Below are positions 12,401 to 22,300 of a stretch of 64,000 bases of DNA, one piece after another (position 1 is the first letter of the stretch; every line of letters begins with the position of its first letter). The DNA comes from Norana najaformis (taxonomy: Eukaryota; Annelida; Clitellata; Crassiclitellata; Hormogastridae), in contig OZ029923.1 in NCBI GenBank assembly GCA_964023275.1, forward strand, positions 4,531,229 through 4,595,228, written 5' to 3'. The notes beneath the pieces were generated by a model. It worked only from the letters and a program-made list of their open reading frames with translations, did not search any database and was not told where the DNA came from. The position numbers were made by a program, and so were the translations under genes.

Positions 12401-12649
12401 ATATCTGGGCAGGTGTGTATATCTGGGCAGGTGTGTATATCTGGGCAGGTGTGTATATCTGGGCATTTAGGATATATCTGGCAATTCCTATGGTGCTTTT
12501 TAAGAATCTCTGAAAAGCATGTCTAACTGATGTTGGAGTTCTAAATGAATTGCAAACAATTGCTTACTTTGGGTTGTATTTACCTTCACAGGCCAAAGCA
12601 GAGGAAGAAGGGAAAATCAAAGGACGTTGGCGGTGACAACGACAACTGA
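485..12649 (+). CDS. CANX: calnexin, ER lectin chaperone (5' end outside window)
   Basis: Calnexin is a type I ER membrane lectin that holds monoglucosylated glycoproteins for folding with ERp57. Sixteen exons join in one frame: 485-566, 1385-1453, 2011-2058, 2975-3050, 3691-3769, 4684-4758, 5792-5827, 6043-6156, 6850-6890, 7146-7261, 7622-7696, 8301-8447, 8739-8864, about 9492-9671, 11006-11244, 12592-12649. They encode about 519 residues; roughly 130 N-terminal residues, including the signal peptide, lie upstream. Visible are the lectin motifs [19 protein letters not shown] and GLELWSM with the expected sugar-contact Tyr, Lys, Met and Glu. The P-domain has four DPxxxKPxDW-type motifs, four GxWxPPxIxNPxY-type motifs and the Cys pair CESGPGC. 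One membrane helix follows ([15 protein letters not shown]), then an acidic cytosolic tail with 11-residue repeats. The tail ends in a basic cluster and DNDN rather than the RKPRRE-like end of vertebrate calnexin. The acceptor at 9492 is weak and is the least certain junction. Confidence 0.95.
785..1020 (-). repeat. SINE-like repeat, family F copy 2
   Basis: Similar to the repeat at the window start: CCAGCTCATGCCAGTACC and TTACAGAGGCA are shared. Lies in a calnexin intron. The tRNA-like head is missing or too diverged to see. Confidence 0.5.
1443..1741 (+). repeat. 31-bp minisatellite containing the calnexin 5' splice site
   Basis: About nine units with period 31; AAGGTAAG cores begin at 1451, 1482, 1513, 1544, 1575, 1606, 1637 and 1668, with a last one near 1718. 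The first unit spans the true exon end (AAG at 1451-1453, GT at 1454). The last 12 exon bases, AACGATCATAAG, recur in later units as AACGATCACAAG. Every unit therefore carries a consensus-like donor. Confidence 0.9.
3255..3430 (-). mobile_element. family B retroelement 3' fragment
   Basis: Starts CTAATCCAATGACTTCTACAG and continues with CAGTTGACGGTCGCTTCAAG, matching copies near 16645, 31900 and 39070. Reverse-complemented, the end reads GGCGCTGTAGAAGTCATTGG with an AGATT-rich tail, typical of a LINE or SINE 3' end. Confidence 0.6.
3808..4363 (+). repeat. 40-bp minisatellite in calnexin intron
   Basis: About 14 nearly identical head-to-tail units containing AAAGTAATCATTTATCAATG and ACATACCTTTGTGTGCGTGT. 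It begins about 40 bp after the donor at 3770. Only a few positions vary (CAATGAC/CAGTGAC), which suggests recent expansion or homogenisation. Confidence 0.95.
5165..5379 (+). repeat. 35-bp minisatellite in calnexin intron
   Basis: Six units of period 35 containing CATAACAACCACTTATTTTT followed by AATGTAAGGTAACAG. Each unit carries a GTAAGG-like string. One unit differs by GGAAGG. Confidence 0.93.
7368..7485 (+). repeat. family C interspersed repeat
   Basis: Starts GTTTAACGACATCTTATGGC and continues CTTTATCCAGGCTTGG. The same module occurs near 19428, 19965, 24068 (minus), 40676 and 54385 (minus). It lies in the calnexin intron after the exon ending at 7261. No coding capacity is seen; it is a short interspersed repeat of unknown class. 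Confidence 0.75.
8492..8560 (-). repeat. short family B fragment
   Basis: TCTAATCTAATGACTCGAGTAGCACTGT followed by AGTGGTCGCAG resembles the 3' end of family B in reverse orientation. Short and diverged, just after a calnexin donor site. Confidence 0.4.
9080..9128 (+). other. possible alternative or cryptic calnexin exon
   Basis: A good acceptor (TTTTGTAACAG) precedes an open stretch reading [16 protein letters not shown] in the frame left by the transmembrane exon, and GTATGA could serve as donor. Its end phase does not fit the next confident exon, and the residues do not resemble known calnexin tails. It is either a cryptic exon or chance. Confidence 0.25.
9733..9972 (+). repeat. 17-bp minisatellite in calnexin intron
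   Basis: About 14 units of GGGGACCTTAAATAAAY, with Y alternating T and C. It begins about 60 bp after the presumed donor at 9672. One unit carries an extra A. Confidence 0.93.
9971..10075 (+). repeat. family J interspersed repeat
   Basis: Contains GGCGTGGCACCCATTCAAAC, AGCGGTGGTGAAG and AAAATGAGCAGGGTC, shared with copies at 23852, 24258 and, in part, 61053. No ORF or terminal inverted repeat is recognised. Confidence 0.65.
10205..10440 (+). repeat. SINE-like repeat, family F copy 3
   Basis: Opposite orientation to copies 1 and 2. GCAAGTCCTGCGATGCACTG and GTGAGCTGGGAAGTAAACG match the reverse complement of the copy near 33.6 kb. Lies in a calnexin intron. Confidence 0.6.
10455..10615 (-). 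repeat. tRNA-like SINE, family E, decayed
   Basis: GTGAAGGACTTGACCAAGGTCC matches the better copies at 29435 and 29855. The tRNA-like head on the minus strand is recognisable but mutated. Confidence 0.5.
11030..11149 (+). repeat. 33-bp in-frame coding minisatellite (calnexin tail)
   Basis: Three full 33-bp units and a partial fourth lie inside a calnexin coding exon and encode [11 protein letters not shown], the same again, then [11 protein letters not shown] and [11 protein letters not shown]. Unit length 33 keeps frame, so the cytosolic tail can change by 11 residues per unit. SSDSEE strings are plausible acidic-kinase (CK2-type) sites, by inference. Confidence 0.9.
11779..11890 (+). repeat. 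20-bp minisatellite
   Basis: Five units of CTGGGGCAGGTCGTGTTTAT in the last calnexin intron. Confidence 0.9.
12153..12475 (+). repeat. 79-bp higher-order repeat plus 18-bp units
   Basis: A 79-bp block beginning TGTATTGTGTATCTGGACG occurs three times (12153, 12232, 12311) and is itself built from GTGTATATCTGGG submotifs. It is followed by about six simple 18-bp units GGTGTGTATATCTGGGCA. It ends about 115 bp before the last calnexin acceptor. Confidence 0.9.
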
Positions 12650-13296
12650 AAGCCATTCTTCGGGCTCCGTTGGTTTGTTGTCACGTGGTCCAAAACAAAC
12701 AAGAATGCAACTATTCGAGATACGGTGTATTAATGGTACACTGATATACACACACAGACGCTGGAAGTAGTGCGGAATATACATAGTTGTCTGTATATTT
12801 CAGTCAAATATATACCATACATATGTATGTATGCATACTGAAGCAGTTACAGGTACTTCTTTTGTACATATGCATAACTGCAAGTATGCTGTTGATGTGT
12901 ATACATAGCAGAAGGTACGTCTATATACGATACAGGCACACTTGTATGTATATGTACGGGCAAAACGTATGTGTTTTAATGCACATCAGTATGTGTGTAT
13001 GAATTGTTTCTATGGAAGGATACTTTAGTTACATTGTTTATCTTGATTCATGCGCGGATTTTAATCCGCAGAGAACGCTGTTTCGTTACGAATTTCAAAA
13101 TGGTTTTTAATTCTTTCAAAGTTGTAGCTATTGTAGACATCCCATGTGGGTGTCCAAAAAAATTAACATATTTGTTATGATGGTGTGTGTTATGAGGAGT
13201 AAGGTCCAATGTCCTGTTTTATCTGTGTTTTGTACTCTACCTATAAGAGGAGGACTGGACTTGAGCTGGCAGTTTTGTTAGTTTACTTAGGTTTTG

Positions 13297-13302
13297 AATA
13301 AA
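13297..13302 (+). terminator. calnexin poly(A) signal
   Basis: First canonical AATAAA after the stop at 12647-12649, giving a 3' UTR of roughly 670 bases with CA/GTAT microsatellite-like sequence. The 3' end was not verified by transcript data. Confidence 0.6.
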
Positions 13303-15640
13303 AACTGTCACTTCCATCAGTGTTTTTTTGATATAGGTAGTTCGTAACAAATAACCAAACACTTACTGCTTACTTAAGAGTTTTGTGTCTAAAATTGATG
13401 ATACCATGGAGTCTGAGAATCGGGTGTAGCTTCTTTATTTGTCCAGTTGCACTGTACAATTCTGCGTTAATTTCTGCCATAATTTATGACAGCATAGTGA
13501 TCGTAATGAGCGCTTAATCGCTTTGCATTGTTTGCACAGATATTTGCATATGTCGGACCCGTAAGAATATGTCATATATGCTGATTGCGTATAAACGTGT
13601 ATTCTCGGATGAAGATACGCTTTTGTTTGAACAGCGGATCAAATGGCTTTAACATCCAGTTAATTTTGCATTGTTTTTAATTGTTTTCATTTGCTAAGGT
13701 TTGCGCGAGTTTGTACTCATTGGAAATTAAATGGAGAATTTGATGTTTGATAAATTTTGATACACTTTTCTTTGTTATCGTTTGTTAGAAGACACATTCG
13801 GTTAGGACAAGGTGAAAGTTATGAGTTAAAGTGCCTGGTGGCAGGCCACAGTAACTGCTCACTCACATGCTAGGCTGGCCATAGGTGTTGGGATATGCAT
13901 GTTTGTGTATTTGAAGTATACATGTGTAGGCCTACATATGTATTGTATCACACACACACACACACACAGAGATTTGTATATGTTATGGTCTATACCAGTT
14001 CAATTTCCTTACTTTTTAACGCAACAGCTATATCAAACTGACTTGGATCTTTCTTCACAACTTAACCTCTCAAAACAAATACAAAAACTCCCCCTTTTCG
14101 AGGTCCATCTAAAAACCTGATATTCCAGTTGCTACTGTCCTTTCATTTATTACTGTTATGGTCACTGCCAACCTCAACCGTAACACACACACATATATAT
14201 ATCAGAACCGTAACACATATATATATATGTATATCACAACCGTAACACATATATATGTATAATTCCATGCTAATCTGTGTAATCACATATATGTATGTAA
14301 ATATTTGTGGGCCTATAGCGCTGGAACAGGCTATTAACTGTTCTGAAAGAAGATCTTTTAAAGGTCTAATTTATGGGTAAACTAATTTGGAAACTTGTTA
14401 TCATAATGCGTTTTTCATATTTCTTTCCAAAAGCATCCGTTGCACAGAACCAGCCAAGATCCGTGTAGCAAATACATAGGCTACACGTATATACTGCATG
14501 ACCTGTGAGAGTGGGGAGGGAGAGGGATCATATAAAAACTCCGATATCTGAGTGAGAGTCAGCAGGAAAGAAGAAAGCTGGGGAAGATAGCCCACTTTAT
14601 TACGTCGGCAAATATTGTTCCATCTGATCGAGTGGTGTTTTCCGAATCCCAGAAGTCGGAGATTGCAGAGCAAACAACAACTGATTGTCCAGTGATGCCT
14701 TGCATCTTCTGCTGGTCCTGCTGCTGGCGTCATCTCTCGTCCTGCTTCTGCCTCGTTTCCCCGCACATCTGAGATGGTCTTCGACCTAGAAACAGCGGTG
14801 CACAGAAAGGCGTCGGTATCTGCTCTGGGCATAGACGCCGGCTGCATCTCTGCTGGCCGAGAGAAAGGCCTCGATACCCGCTCTGGGCTTGGGCCACGGC
14901 TACATCTGTACTGGCCTAGGGGTCTTCTCCGCGGCCTACTATAAATAACAGAGAATTTACGATCAAAACAAGCATATCTAAATATATACCGGCGCTGGCC
15001 TTAGGCTACATGCTACACGCTACATGCATTCACAGCAGGCTGTGCAAACGCCGTGTTCGAGTCGTGACTGAATGGTTATACTGCACGCGGTAAAGTATAT
15101 TTTTATATACATTTTAAGGGTTAAAGGCAAAAGATAAGTTAGGAAAGCATTGGAACATTTAGTAGTAGGCTCCGTATAAGTAAAGCCTTGCCGTGTGTGA
15201 AACGTCTTGGGAAGCTGTTTTGCGAGGAACGGTGAGTCGCCCTTGGGGATCTAGGGGCCTAAAGACGGGCGTTAGGGGTTTGAAATTAGGCCAAAAATAG
15301 GCCGGTGAAGCCTGCACTAGGCCTATATTGCTCGATATTGACAATTTTTCATCCGCTACAGCAGTAAAACACGCTATCTCGGTTGTTTTCGCGACCTGCG
15401 CAATTATAATTTCTAGAACCTTCCAAGGGTGTCGAAACTTGGCTAACTTACAGCGCTAATAGGATGCCACTTAAAATACGCGGAAAATTTGATTTGTCTC
15501 ATGTCGATCGGACATAATTGTTACTGTTAAGACTAACAACAACGAGAACAACACATGCTCATAACGACAACGTCAACAACCCGATGCCATTGAATTTTTC
15601 TTAGAACTAGAATATTTTACGTATTACGTCAACGAGCAGC
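13303..15640. other. intergenic, no gene recognised
   Basis: Contains a short CA run near 13951, AT-rich microsatellite blocks near 14188-14290 with repeated AACCGTAACACATA, and a 148-codon minus-strand ORF at 14401-14847 without recognisable family features. A GC-richer patch lies at 14700-14940. Confidence 0.5.
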
Positions 15641-15654
15641 TATGTGAGGCGTAG

Positions 15655-15898
15655 CGCTATATATTTCGAATACGTGTTGATGATGATGATGATGAGTTCT
15701 CTGCCCGAAGACAGGTCCATTGGCTTTATGCCACCCGGGGATGAGATGAGTGAGGTGGTTTTTCCGTTGCATTCCTCACAGACAATTGTGGGTGAGCAAC
15801 TTGTCCAAGGGCGCTACGCTGTGGTTTGAGGCAGATTCGAACCCGCGACCCTCCGGTTACTAGGCAACGACCATACCACTACACCACCGCGTCCCACT
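15655..15898 (-). repeat. tRNA-derived SINE
   Basis: Read on minus, the right end has GTGGTGTAGTGGTATGGTCG (A-box like) and GGGTTCGAATCTG (B-box like) at tRNA spacing. The body contains GCAACTTGTCCAAGGGCGC. The tail runs into CATCATCATCATCA. Not a functional tRNA: no acceptor stem could be closed by eye. Confidence 0.6.
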
Positions 15899-16030
15899 GT
15901 TACGAATACATATTACGCCAGAATTACGATGGTTATCTGCTCCATAAATCGAACTCACCAACACTTCGCCGCTTGCAATTTCTGCGCTGGTCTTTCAATC
16001 AAAACTGAAAACATTACTTTAAAAAAAATC

Positions 16031-16230
16031 TTACCCAGATTCTTCCTCATCTTTCTCTCGCTTCAGTTTCAAGCACCATCCGCCGTAGCCGTCTGACTCC
16101 TGGATCTTGACATGGAACCGAACCCTTTTGCCTGTCGATTTTGTTTTGACTGAGCGCCTGTGTGTATGAGCTGGTTCTCGCGACTTAACTCTCGTTGTGC
16201 ACTGCAGAAATCTCGAGTTTACGATTACGA
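16031..16230 (+). mobile_element. LINE family A 3' end, truncated copy
   Basis: Carries the family core: CACCATCCGCCGTAGCCG, GATCTTGACATGGAACCG, TTTTGTTTTGACTGAGCGCC and a right end of GTTTACGATTACGATTT. The hexamer tail (ATTACG)n marks the 3' end. Confidence 0.85.
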
Positions 16231-16644
16231 TTTAGACGCACATTTATTTACTAACAAACTATGCATATGCATGATATATTTGCATACAATTTCTTCATGA
16301 ATATTTATGAACCCGCATTCATGGCCCTTGACTCGGCGTCGTGGGGAGGGTCTTTGTATCACACGTGGTGTTGTGTCCTGTCACCCAACCCCCTCTGCAC
16401 GTACCATTTTCTATAAGGTAGACCATACTCGCCTCAACGCTTGCAGTTTTATACAGACGTCGCGTACCTGGCCTGACCTGACCTGACCTTTGACATCTGG
16501 GCGAGATCACGTGCGTCACGACCTTTCATGTGTAAGAGCCGTGACCTTTCGCTTCGCCTCGCCGGTCAAGATGTCCCGTCATAAAGACTGATGATATCAA
16601 CAACATCGTACCGAAGAAAAATCTAGAAAATACGAACTGAGCTA

Positions 16645-16875
16645 ATGTAATCTAACGACTGCTATAGCGCCGTTTTTACAACGCATAAAGTCAAAGGTCG
16701 CTTCCGGCGAAACCACATTTTGAAACTGGTTATCCGTTGGCGCAATCTGGTCGAAATCCAAGGGGCCCGAGAAACCGGAAATCGGGTTGAGGTGGCACCG
16801 TAGATGAAAGGGTTTGTATCGGCTATAACCACCCAACCACAGTCTCTGATTACAGCGTTTTCCATATCGATCGCT
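16645..16875 (-). mobile_element. family B retroelement 3' fragment
   Basis: Starts TAATCTAACGACTGCTATAG and contains TCAAAGGTCGCTTCC and GGTCGAAATCCAAGGGGCCC, parallel to the copy at 39070. Reverse orientation, tail on the left. Confidence 0.6.
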
Positions 16876-17765
16876 AACGTAAGTAAGTAAGACACTTGTT
16901 AACAAGCCATGTGTCCATCGACTGAGCGAGGAATCTTAGACCCATTTACCAGTAACGTAACGTAATAGGGAATTTGTATGGCGCCTACTGTACCAATATG
17001 ATCTACCTTTGATACAGTTCATCCTTCCTGATTCAGTCGACCGTCATCAGTGAGGTCCTTATGGAATGTTGCCATCTCCTCGCTTTTCCAGCCGTTCCGA
17101 CCTGTATTTCCATTTTTAGAGGTCAGTAGTTACGGGGATGATATCGCACCCATCCGGATCGAAGCGTGCGTGGACCATCCAGGCGGGCTCTTGATAACAC
17201 TTTATACTCACTTAATTCCGTGGTGAATCATTGCCCGCTTTTGTAGCAGTCAATATGCACTTCATGCGTGTTTTGGATGTAGATATCGCTCTGTGCATTA
17301 ATTGACCCCGAAACAGTCTTGTGGTTATCTCGTCAATATCAGTCCTCAGTCGTAGGCATATATATATATATATGTGGGCACTTTTGATTTACAGCTGCTG
17401 TTCTGGCCGATTAGGACACCAGGTTTTGATCGAAACGCGGTTTCCGAGTGAACTAAGAGTCCACAATTAGTGGGTCACGTGTAAGTGTTATCGAGTATTG
17501 ATTTAAGTCGTTAAGTATCGAGTTGAGATTCTTGAATGACGTTTCGAGGATCGAGTTGAGATTACTTCAACTCGATTGTCAAGGACTTCGACGTGAGACT
17601 GGTACAAGTCGACCTTTTGGAAGAGAACAAGTGAGTGTTGTACACGGTCCATATCCGGGACCCTCACCAACGACACTATAGATAGTATAGAGACGAATCG
17701 AACGAAGCCTTAAATTTATTTGTGCCACATAAAAGCCTATAAATTTTATGTGCCCGATATTATAA

Positions 17766-17972
<207 letters not shown>

Positions 17973-18152
17973 TCCCCCAGTACCAAACACCACCCACCGT
18001 TGCTGCATGCTGTCTCTGCATGACTTGGATCTTGACCTGGAACCGAACCCTTTTGCCTATCGATTTTGTTTTGAATGAGCGCCTATGAATAAGCTGGGCC
18101 CCGTGATGTGGCTTTCGTTGGGCGCTGTAGAAATCTCGGAATTACGATTACG
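17973..18152 (+). mobile_element. LINE family A 3' end
   Basis: CACCACCCACCGTTGCTGC, CTTGACCTGGAACCGAACCC and GCGCTGTAGAAATCTCGG followed by AATTACGATTACG. Upstream it merges into the CT array. Confidence 0.85.
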
Positions 18153-18344
18153 CTCTTTCAAATTAGGCCAGCAAGCTCGCTGCCATAGGGGTATGCCACG
18201 CATCGCCATTCAGTGAATAATTTTTCGCGAACACAATGGAAGTTTGTTAATGTCAGTCCTTGATTCAAACCACACGTTGGCCGCAGCATAAAGATGTTTA
18301 TCAGTTTCAAAACCACTTGAAACTGTAGACTCATACCAGTTGTG

Positions 18345-18505
18345 CAGTGGCGTATCCAGGATTGCTTGTTTGGGGGCAGGAACATTTCCAGAGGGCGCCA
18401 CATTCTGGCAGTCCACAATGCATGGGTCTGGTATGAAAGGCGTGGGCGTATAACCAAGAGGGGCGTGGGGGCGAAGGGCCCCACCTATAGCTAAATCCGC
18501 CATTG
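18345..18505 (-). mobile_element. hAT-type MITE, family D
   Basis: Ends CAGTGGCG...CGCCATTG form imperfect inverted ends. The flanking 8-mers CAGTTGTG (18337-18344) and CCGTTGTG (18506-18513) match at 7 of 8 positions, as expected for a hAT target-site duplication. No transposase. Confidence 0.8.
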
Positions 18506-19183
18506 CCGTTGTGTTATATACATACATTGTTATATACATATAAATAAACATACAGAGATATCTTATGACTTGTTGATATTTTAACTCATGTACAGCGCCC
18601 TTTTCTTCTGCCTCAGCTGTGCTACGCCGCTATATAAATTGTCATTATTATTATTACATATGCATGTAAACATGCATATATACATACACATATTCACACA
18701 TACATATACATATACTTAGGCGTCTTATATAGGCCAAAACAGTGTAGGCCTTCACTAAACCCTGAATCTGATTATTCAGTTGTTTTGACATTCTTTCCCA
18801 AGCTGTTTCTCACGCATGCTTGCAGCTTGCAGACATCCCTGCGCTTCTGACAGAATCGCATGACTGTCATCATCGCACTTTTAGGCCAGCCTAAATAGTT
18901 TTAGGCCTTAAGGACCGAACGTTCCGACATCAGTACTTAAAATAGTCCAAGCTAACAGGATGGCTTAAAAGACCACCACCGACTGCATTAGAGATTTGAG
19001 ATGTTTGCCGAAGGTCATATTATGTGAACGTAAACAATCCGGATGGAGTTGATAGGAGTTTTCCACAGTCTTTTCTTTGGCAACAAGGGTAAGTGTTACA
19101 TGTTTAATGCATAATTACGTGTACAGGATGTAGGCTACAATAGCACAGTACAATGCTGTACAGCTGTAATTGGACAATGCCAC

Positions 19184-19429
19184 TTACAAAGTTTCAGAAG
19201 TGCGCACTGAATCCGGGGAACTGGGTACATTAGGGAGAGCTACAGGCAGACTAGGAGAGGTAGGTCTATGTTCAGTCCAGAGCGAGAGATAATCTGTGCG
19301 AGAATCGCGATGGTTCCAGATGGAGGGACCAGCAGCTGTAAACGAGCGCCGGTCAAAGATACGACTTGCACGAACAGGAACAATATATTTTCCACTTTCC
19401 AGAAGATGCTGGTGGTAGTGGTTCGCCAT
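19184..19429 (-). mobile_element. LINE reverse transcriptase C-terminal fragment
   Basis: The minus-strand reading contains FDRRSFTAAGPSIWN, resembling the short motif near the C-terminus of many non-LTR retrotransposon polymerases (RSF..AGP..WN). No upstream RT domain is present. Abuts a family C repeat. Confidence 0.5.
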
Positions 19430-19535
19430 GTTTAACGACGTCTTATGGTATCATAGGCCGTTGACGTCGCCCTCCTCCTTTATCCAGACTTGGGACTGGC
19501 ACTCCTCGATTAAAGACAGTGGCGGAGTTGATGCT
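19428..19535 (+). repeat. family C interspersed repeat
   Basis: GTTTAACGACGTCTTATGG, CCTTTATCCAGACTTGGGAC and AGTGGCGGAGTTG match the copy at 19965. Confidence 0.75.
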
Positions 19536-19599
19536 GGTGGAGGTGAAGATAGCCCTTTAAATTAACAGAGCTAGAGTCTGAATATTTGAGAGAACTGAG

Positions 19600-19764
19600 C
19601 AGTGGCGGATTTCGCTATAGACATGGGGGCGGTTCGCCCCGCGCCCCTCTTGGTTATACGCCGGCGCCCCTCATACCAGACCCGTGAATGGTGGACTGCA
19701 AGAATGTGGCCCCCTCTGGAAATGCTCTCGCCCCTCCACGCAAAAATTCCTGGAGCCGCCACTG
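19600..19764 (+). mobile_element. hAT-type MITE, family D
   Basis: Begins CAGTGGCGGATTT and ends GAGCCGCCACTG. Flanking 8-mers agree at only 5 of 8 positions, so this is an older copy. The internal GC-rich block GCGCCCCTCTTGGTTATACG is shared with the other three copies. Confidence 0.8.
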
Positions 19765-19964
19765 GACCAGCGTCCGTTTTCTAACTGGGAGGCGCAACTC
19801 TGCTTTTCTTTCCCCTCCCTAGTAATGTTTACTGTCTCGGTGTTGGTACAAAGTTACCTGGGAATGGCAGACGCACTTATCTCAATCTGTCTTTCGTGGC
19901 AGGCCATAGAGGACGGCGAAGCTGAATACTTTGTATCATACTTTGTATCTGGGGACATTTTGAT

Positions 19965-20080
19965 AGGTAGTTCCTCTGTTTAACGACAGCTTATGGCATC
20001 AGAGGCCGTTGCCGTCAACCTCCTCCTTTATCCAGGCTTGGGACTGGCACTACCCCCCAAACAAGGCAGTGGCGGAGTTG
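19965..20080 (+). repeat. family C interspersed repeat
   Basis: GTAGTTCCTCTGTTTAACG, CTTATGGCATCAGAGGCCGT, CTTTATCCAGGCTTGGGAC and GGCAGTGGCGGAGTTG. One of the most complete copies. Confidence 0.78.
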
Positions 20081-20299
20081 GACATTGTGATGATTCGGAG
20101 TTTAACTGTATATGGTTCCACGAAAGGGATTACGCCTGGGAAAAAGTACTACCAGATTGGCATAAGACAGCACCGATGATGTATGCCATTGAAATTGGAA
20201 CACGTGCCATTGCACTTTGCACTTGCCATTGTTTACCTTTGACCCCCTCTCCTTTTGTCTTTATTTGGCATTACCTTCGCACAATCTATCCAACCGACG

Positions 20300-21100
20300 T
20301 CACTCCAACCGAGTACTAAGGCCCAGATTAGGCTACCTGTTGCTCTGGCGCGTCAAGTAAATGGATCCTAATGAGCTCGAAGGCAGTAGGCCTACAGCCT
20401 GCCTCTTGCCTGACTGAACCCACTGACGTTGGTGTGTAGGGAGAAGGATGCACTATAAAAACTATTTACCAAAGTTAGATGCGGACGATCGCACTGAGCA
20501 TAACCCTCGCCCATGTCCGCATTTGGTTGGCACTTACCTCCCTCTTTTGCGGACGTCTTTAATGGATGGCCCCTTGTTTATTCACAGTTTGAAAATGTAG
20601 GGGTACGGTAGCCCCGTCCAAAAATTGGGGGAACATTGGGCAGGGGCACCTCGAATAGTTTTGTAGAGGTGCTGTGTAATGTGCAATTACGATTACGATT
20701 GCTTCAGATCAGGCTTCAGAGGCTGATCCAATACATGTATCACAGATATAACAATACATACATCGGAAATTTAAACAGGATGTAATATGATATGTATATG
20801 TATGTTAAACTTGTCTGTTTATGGCTGCTAATGTTTCCTGTTTCCCAGCTTCAGTTTGCACTTCTGAACTTTGTAAGGAGGGCATTATTAAATTATAGCT
20901 GTATTGTATTGTTTTTATATATGTAGGCCTATTCTTCTTCTGGTTCTCTGCCCTCTGCAGGCAGATTCAAACGTCCGATGATGCCCGTTGTAGTAACATC
21001 ATCATTCGTGTACTCGGGATTTGTAGAGAGGTGGTCTCCCGTTGCCTTCCTCTAGGTGTTTTTAGCAAGACACCATAAGCTCCCCTGGAATTGCGACAGT
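20300..21100. other. intergenic, nothing recognised
   Basis: No gene-like ORF and no clear repeat-family member, except a short CAATTACGATTACGATTG string at 20682-20700 that looks like an isolated family A tail. Confidence 0.5.
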
Positions 21101-21117
21101 TTTGTGACCCGTCATAC

Positions 21118-21372
21118 AAACTCACAGATGCTCCACCGCTTGCAATTTCTGCTTCGGCCTTTCACTCAAAACATTTTTTGTTCTCCAATCCCAAACACCC
21201 CTACCCGTAGCTGCCACGCTGTCTCTCCGTCTGACTTGGATCTTGACCTGGAAGCGAACCCTTTTGCCTATCGATTTTGTTTTGACTGAGCGCCTGTGAA
21301 TAAGCTGGCCCCCGCGGTGAGGCTTTCGTTGGGCGTTGTAGAAATCTCGGAATTACGATTACGATTACGATC
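21118..21372 (+). mobile_element. LINE family A 3' end
   Basis: Includes the upstream segment CTTGCAATTTCTGCTTCGG and TTTCACTCAAAACATTT, the core GACTTGGATCTTGACCTGG and a tail of three ATTACG units. Confidence 0.88.
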
Positions 21373-22047
21373 CTAGCGTTGAGGAGCTCCATCATTCGTC
21401 CTTCAGGCACTTCGCCTCTGGGCAGTCGCATAAACCGGCGAGGACTTCGGTCGTCCACCACGCATCTGTTCGAGAACAGCGGGACCACGTGAAGGTGGCG
21501 TGGTGGGTAGTTGAACAGCAGAGGCTTTCGGAGGCTCCTACTGTCCCATTTCCTACCATCTATATATTGTACGTAGGCGTATATTTAATATATAATATGT
21601 ATATGTAATAAGTTTATTTCTTTAGCGAGGCCCATGCAGTGATTTGTTGTAACTAAGTGTGGGCTGCTAATCCTGTCAGCTTTATCTCGAGAAAGTCGAA
21701 CTGTATGCATAGTGGAATGAATGGCGACGACACTGCAGCAGAGGACAATTAGGACTCGAGGAGACTATTATTTATCTTCAATACACAGTCTCACACACGC
21801 ACACACCGTATGAGATGGGCACTCACCAATGACATTTTATACTATTTGTCAAACAGTAATTATTAGATTAAAGGGAAAGGGAGGGCAGGACATTTACCCT
21901 CTCCATTTGCTACACCAAATCATGCCCCTGCCTGGCCCTGAGTGTGACTAATATCGGCTGTTGCCGGACACGCAAAAGCGACTGCGATCTTGCACAAACA
22001 CAACCACGTATCTCAGTCGAATCAGTGTGGAAAAAACAATTTAGCGG

Positions 22048-22170
22048 CATTCCGAGCACCTTTGCCTGTCAGTTTTGTTTTGACTGAGCGCCTGTTAATA
22101 AGGTGGTCTCCGTGACGTGGCTTTCGTTGGGCGCTGTAGAAATTTCGGGATGACGATTACGATTCCAATT
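22048..22170 (+). mobile_element. LINE family A 3' end, short copy
   Basis: Only the last 120 bp: TTGCCTGTCAGTTTTGTTTT through CTTTCGTTGGGCGCTGTAG to GACGATTACGATTCC. Sits just upstream of the likely USP promoter. Confidence 0.82.
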
Positions 22171-22189
22171 TACAAAACAGCTCCGTTGT

Positions 22190-22300
22190 TTGGACGCCAT
22201 TTTGTTGTTGACGTGGGCTGGCGCGCATGCGCAAACTGGGCCCTGGCCGCGTTGAGTGCATAGACATAATGAATATTAATTATGTCTATGGTTGCGCGCC
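22190..22300 (+). promoter_or_regulatory. candidate CpG-type promoter of the USP gene
   Basis: Contains GACGCCATTTTG at 22193-22204, a YY1-like site, and a perfect palindromic GCGCATGCGC at 22223-22232, the NRF1 consensus, with CpG-rich flanks (GCGCGCC at 22296). Such paired sites are typical of TATA-less animal promoters. A good acceptor (TTGCTTTAGCAG) ends at 22980, 21 bp before the USP start codon, so a 5' UTR exon starting here is plausible but inferred. Confidence 0.45.
22259..22290. repeat. perfect 12-bp inverted repeat
   Basis: CATAGACATAAT at 22259-22270 and its exact reverse complement at 22279-22290, with an 8-base AT-rich spacer. Lies inside the candidate promoter. Confidence 0.9.

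Noticed and set aside
12025-12526. Overlapping ORFs of 109-162 codons in the last calnexin intron
   Set aside because: Translations of the 79/18-bp minisatellite; the intron is flanked by confident calnexin exons.
14401-14847. 148-codon minus-strand ORF in a GC-richer patch
   Set aside because: No recognisable motif, no splice or promoter support, and the flanks look like ordinary intergenic DNA. Not excluded, but not supportable.
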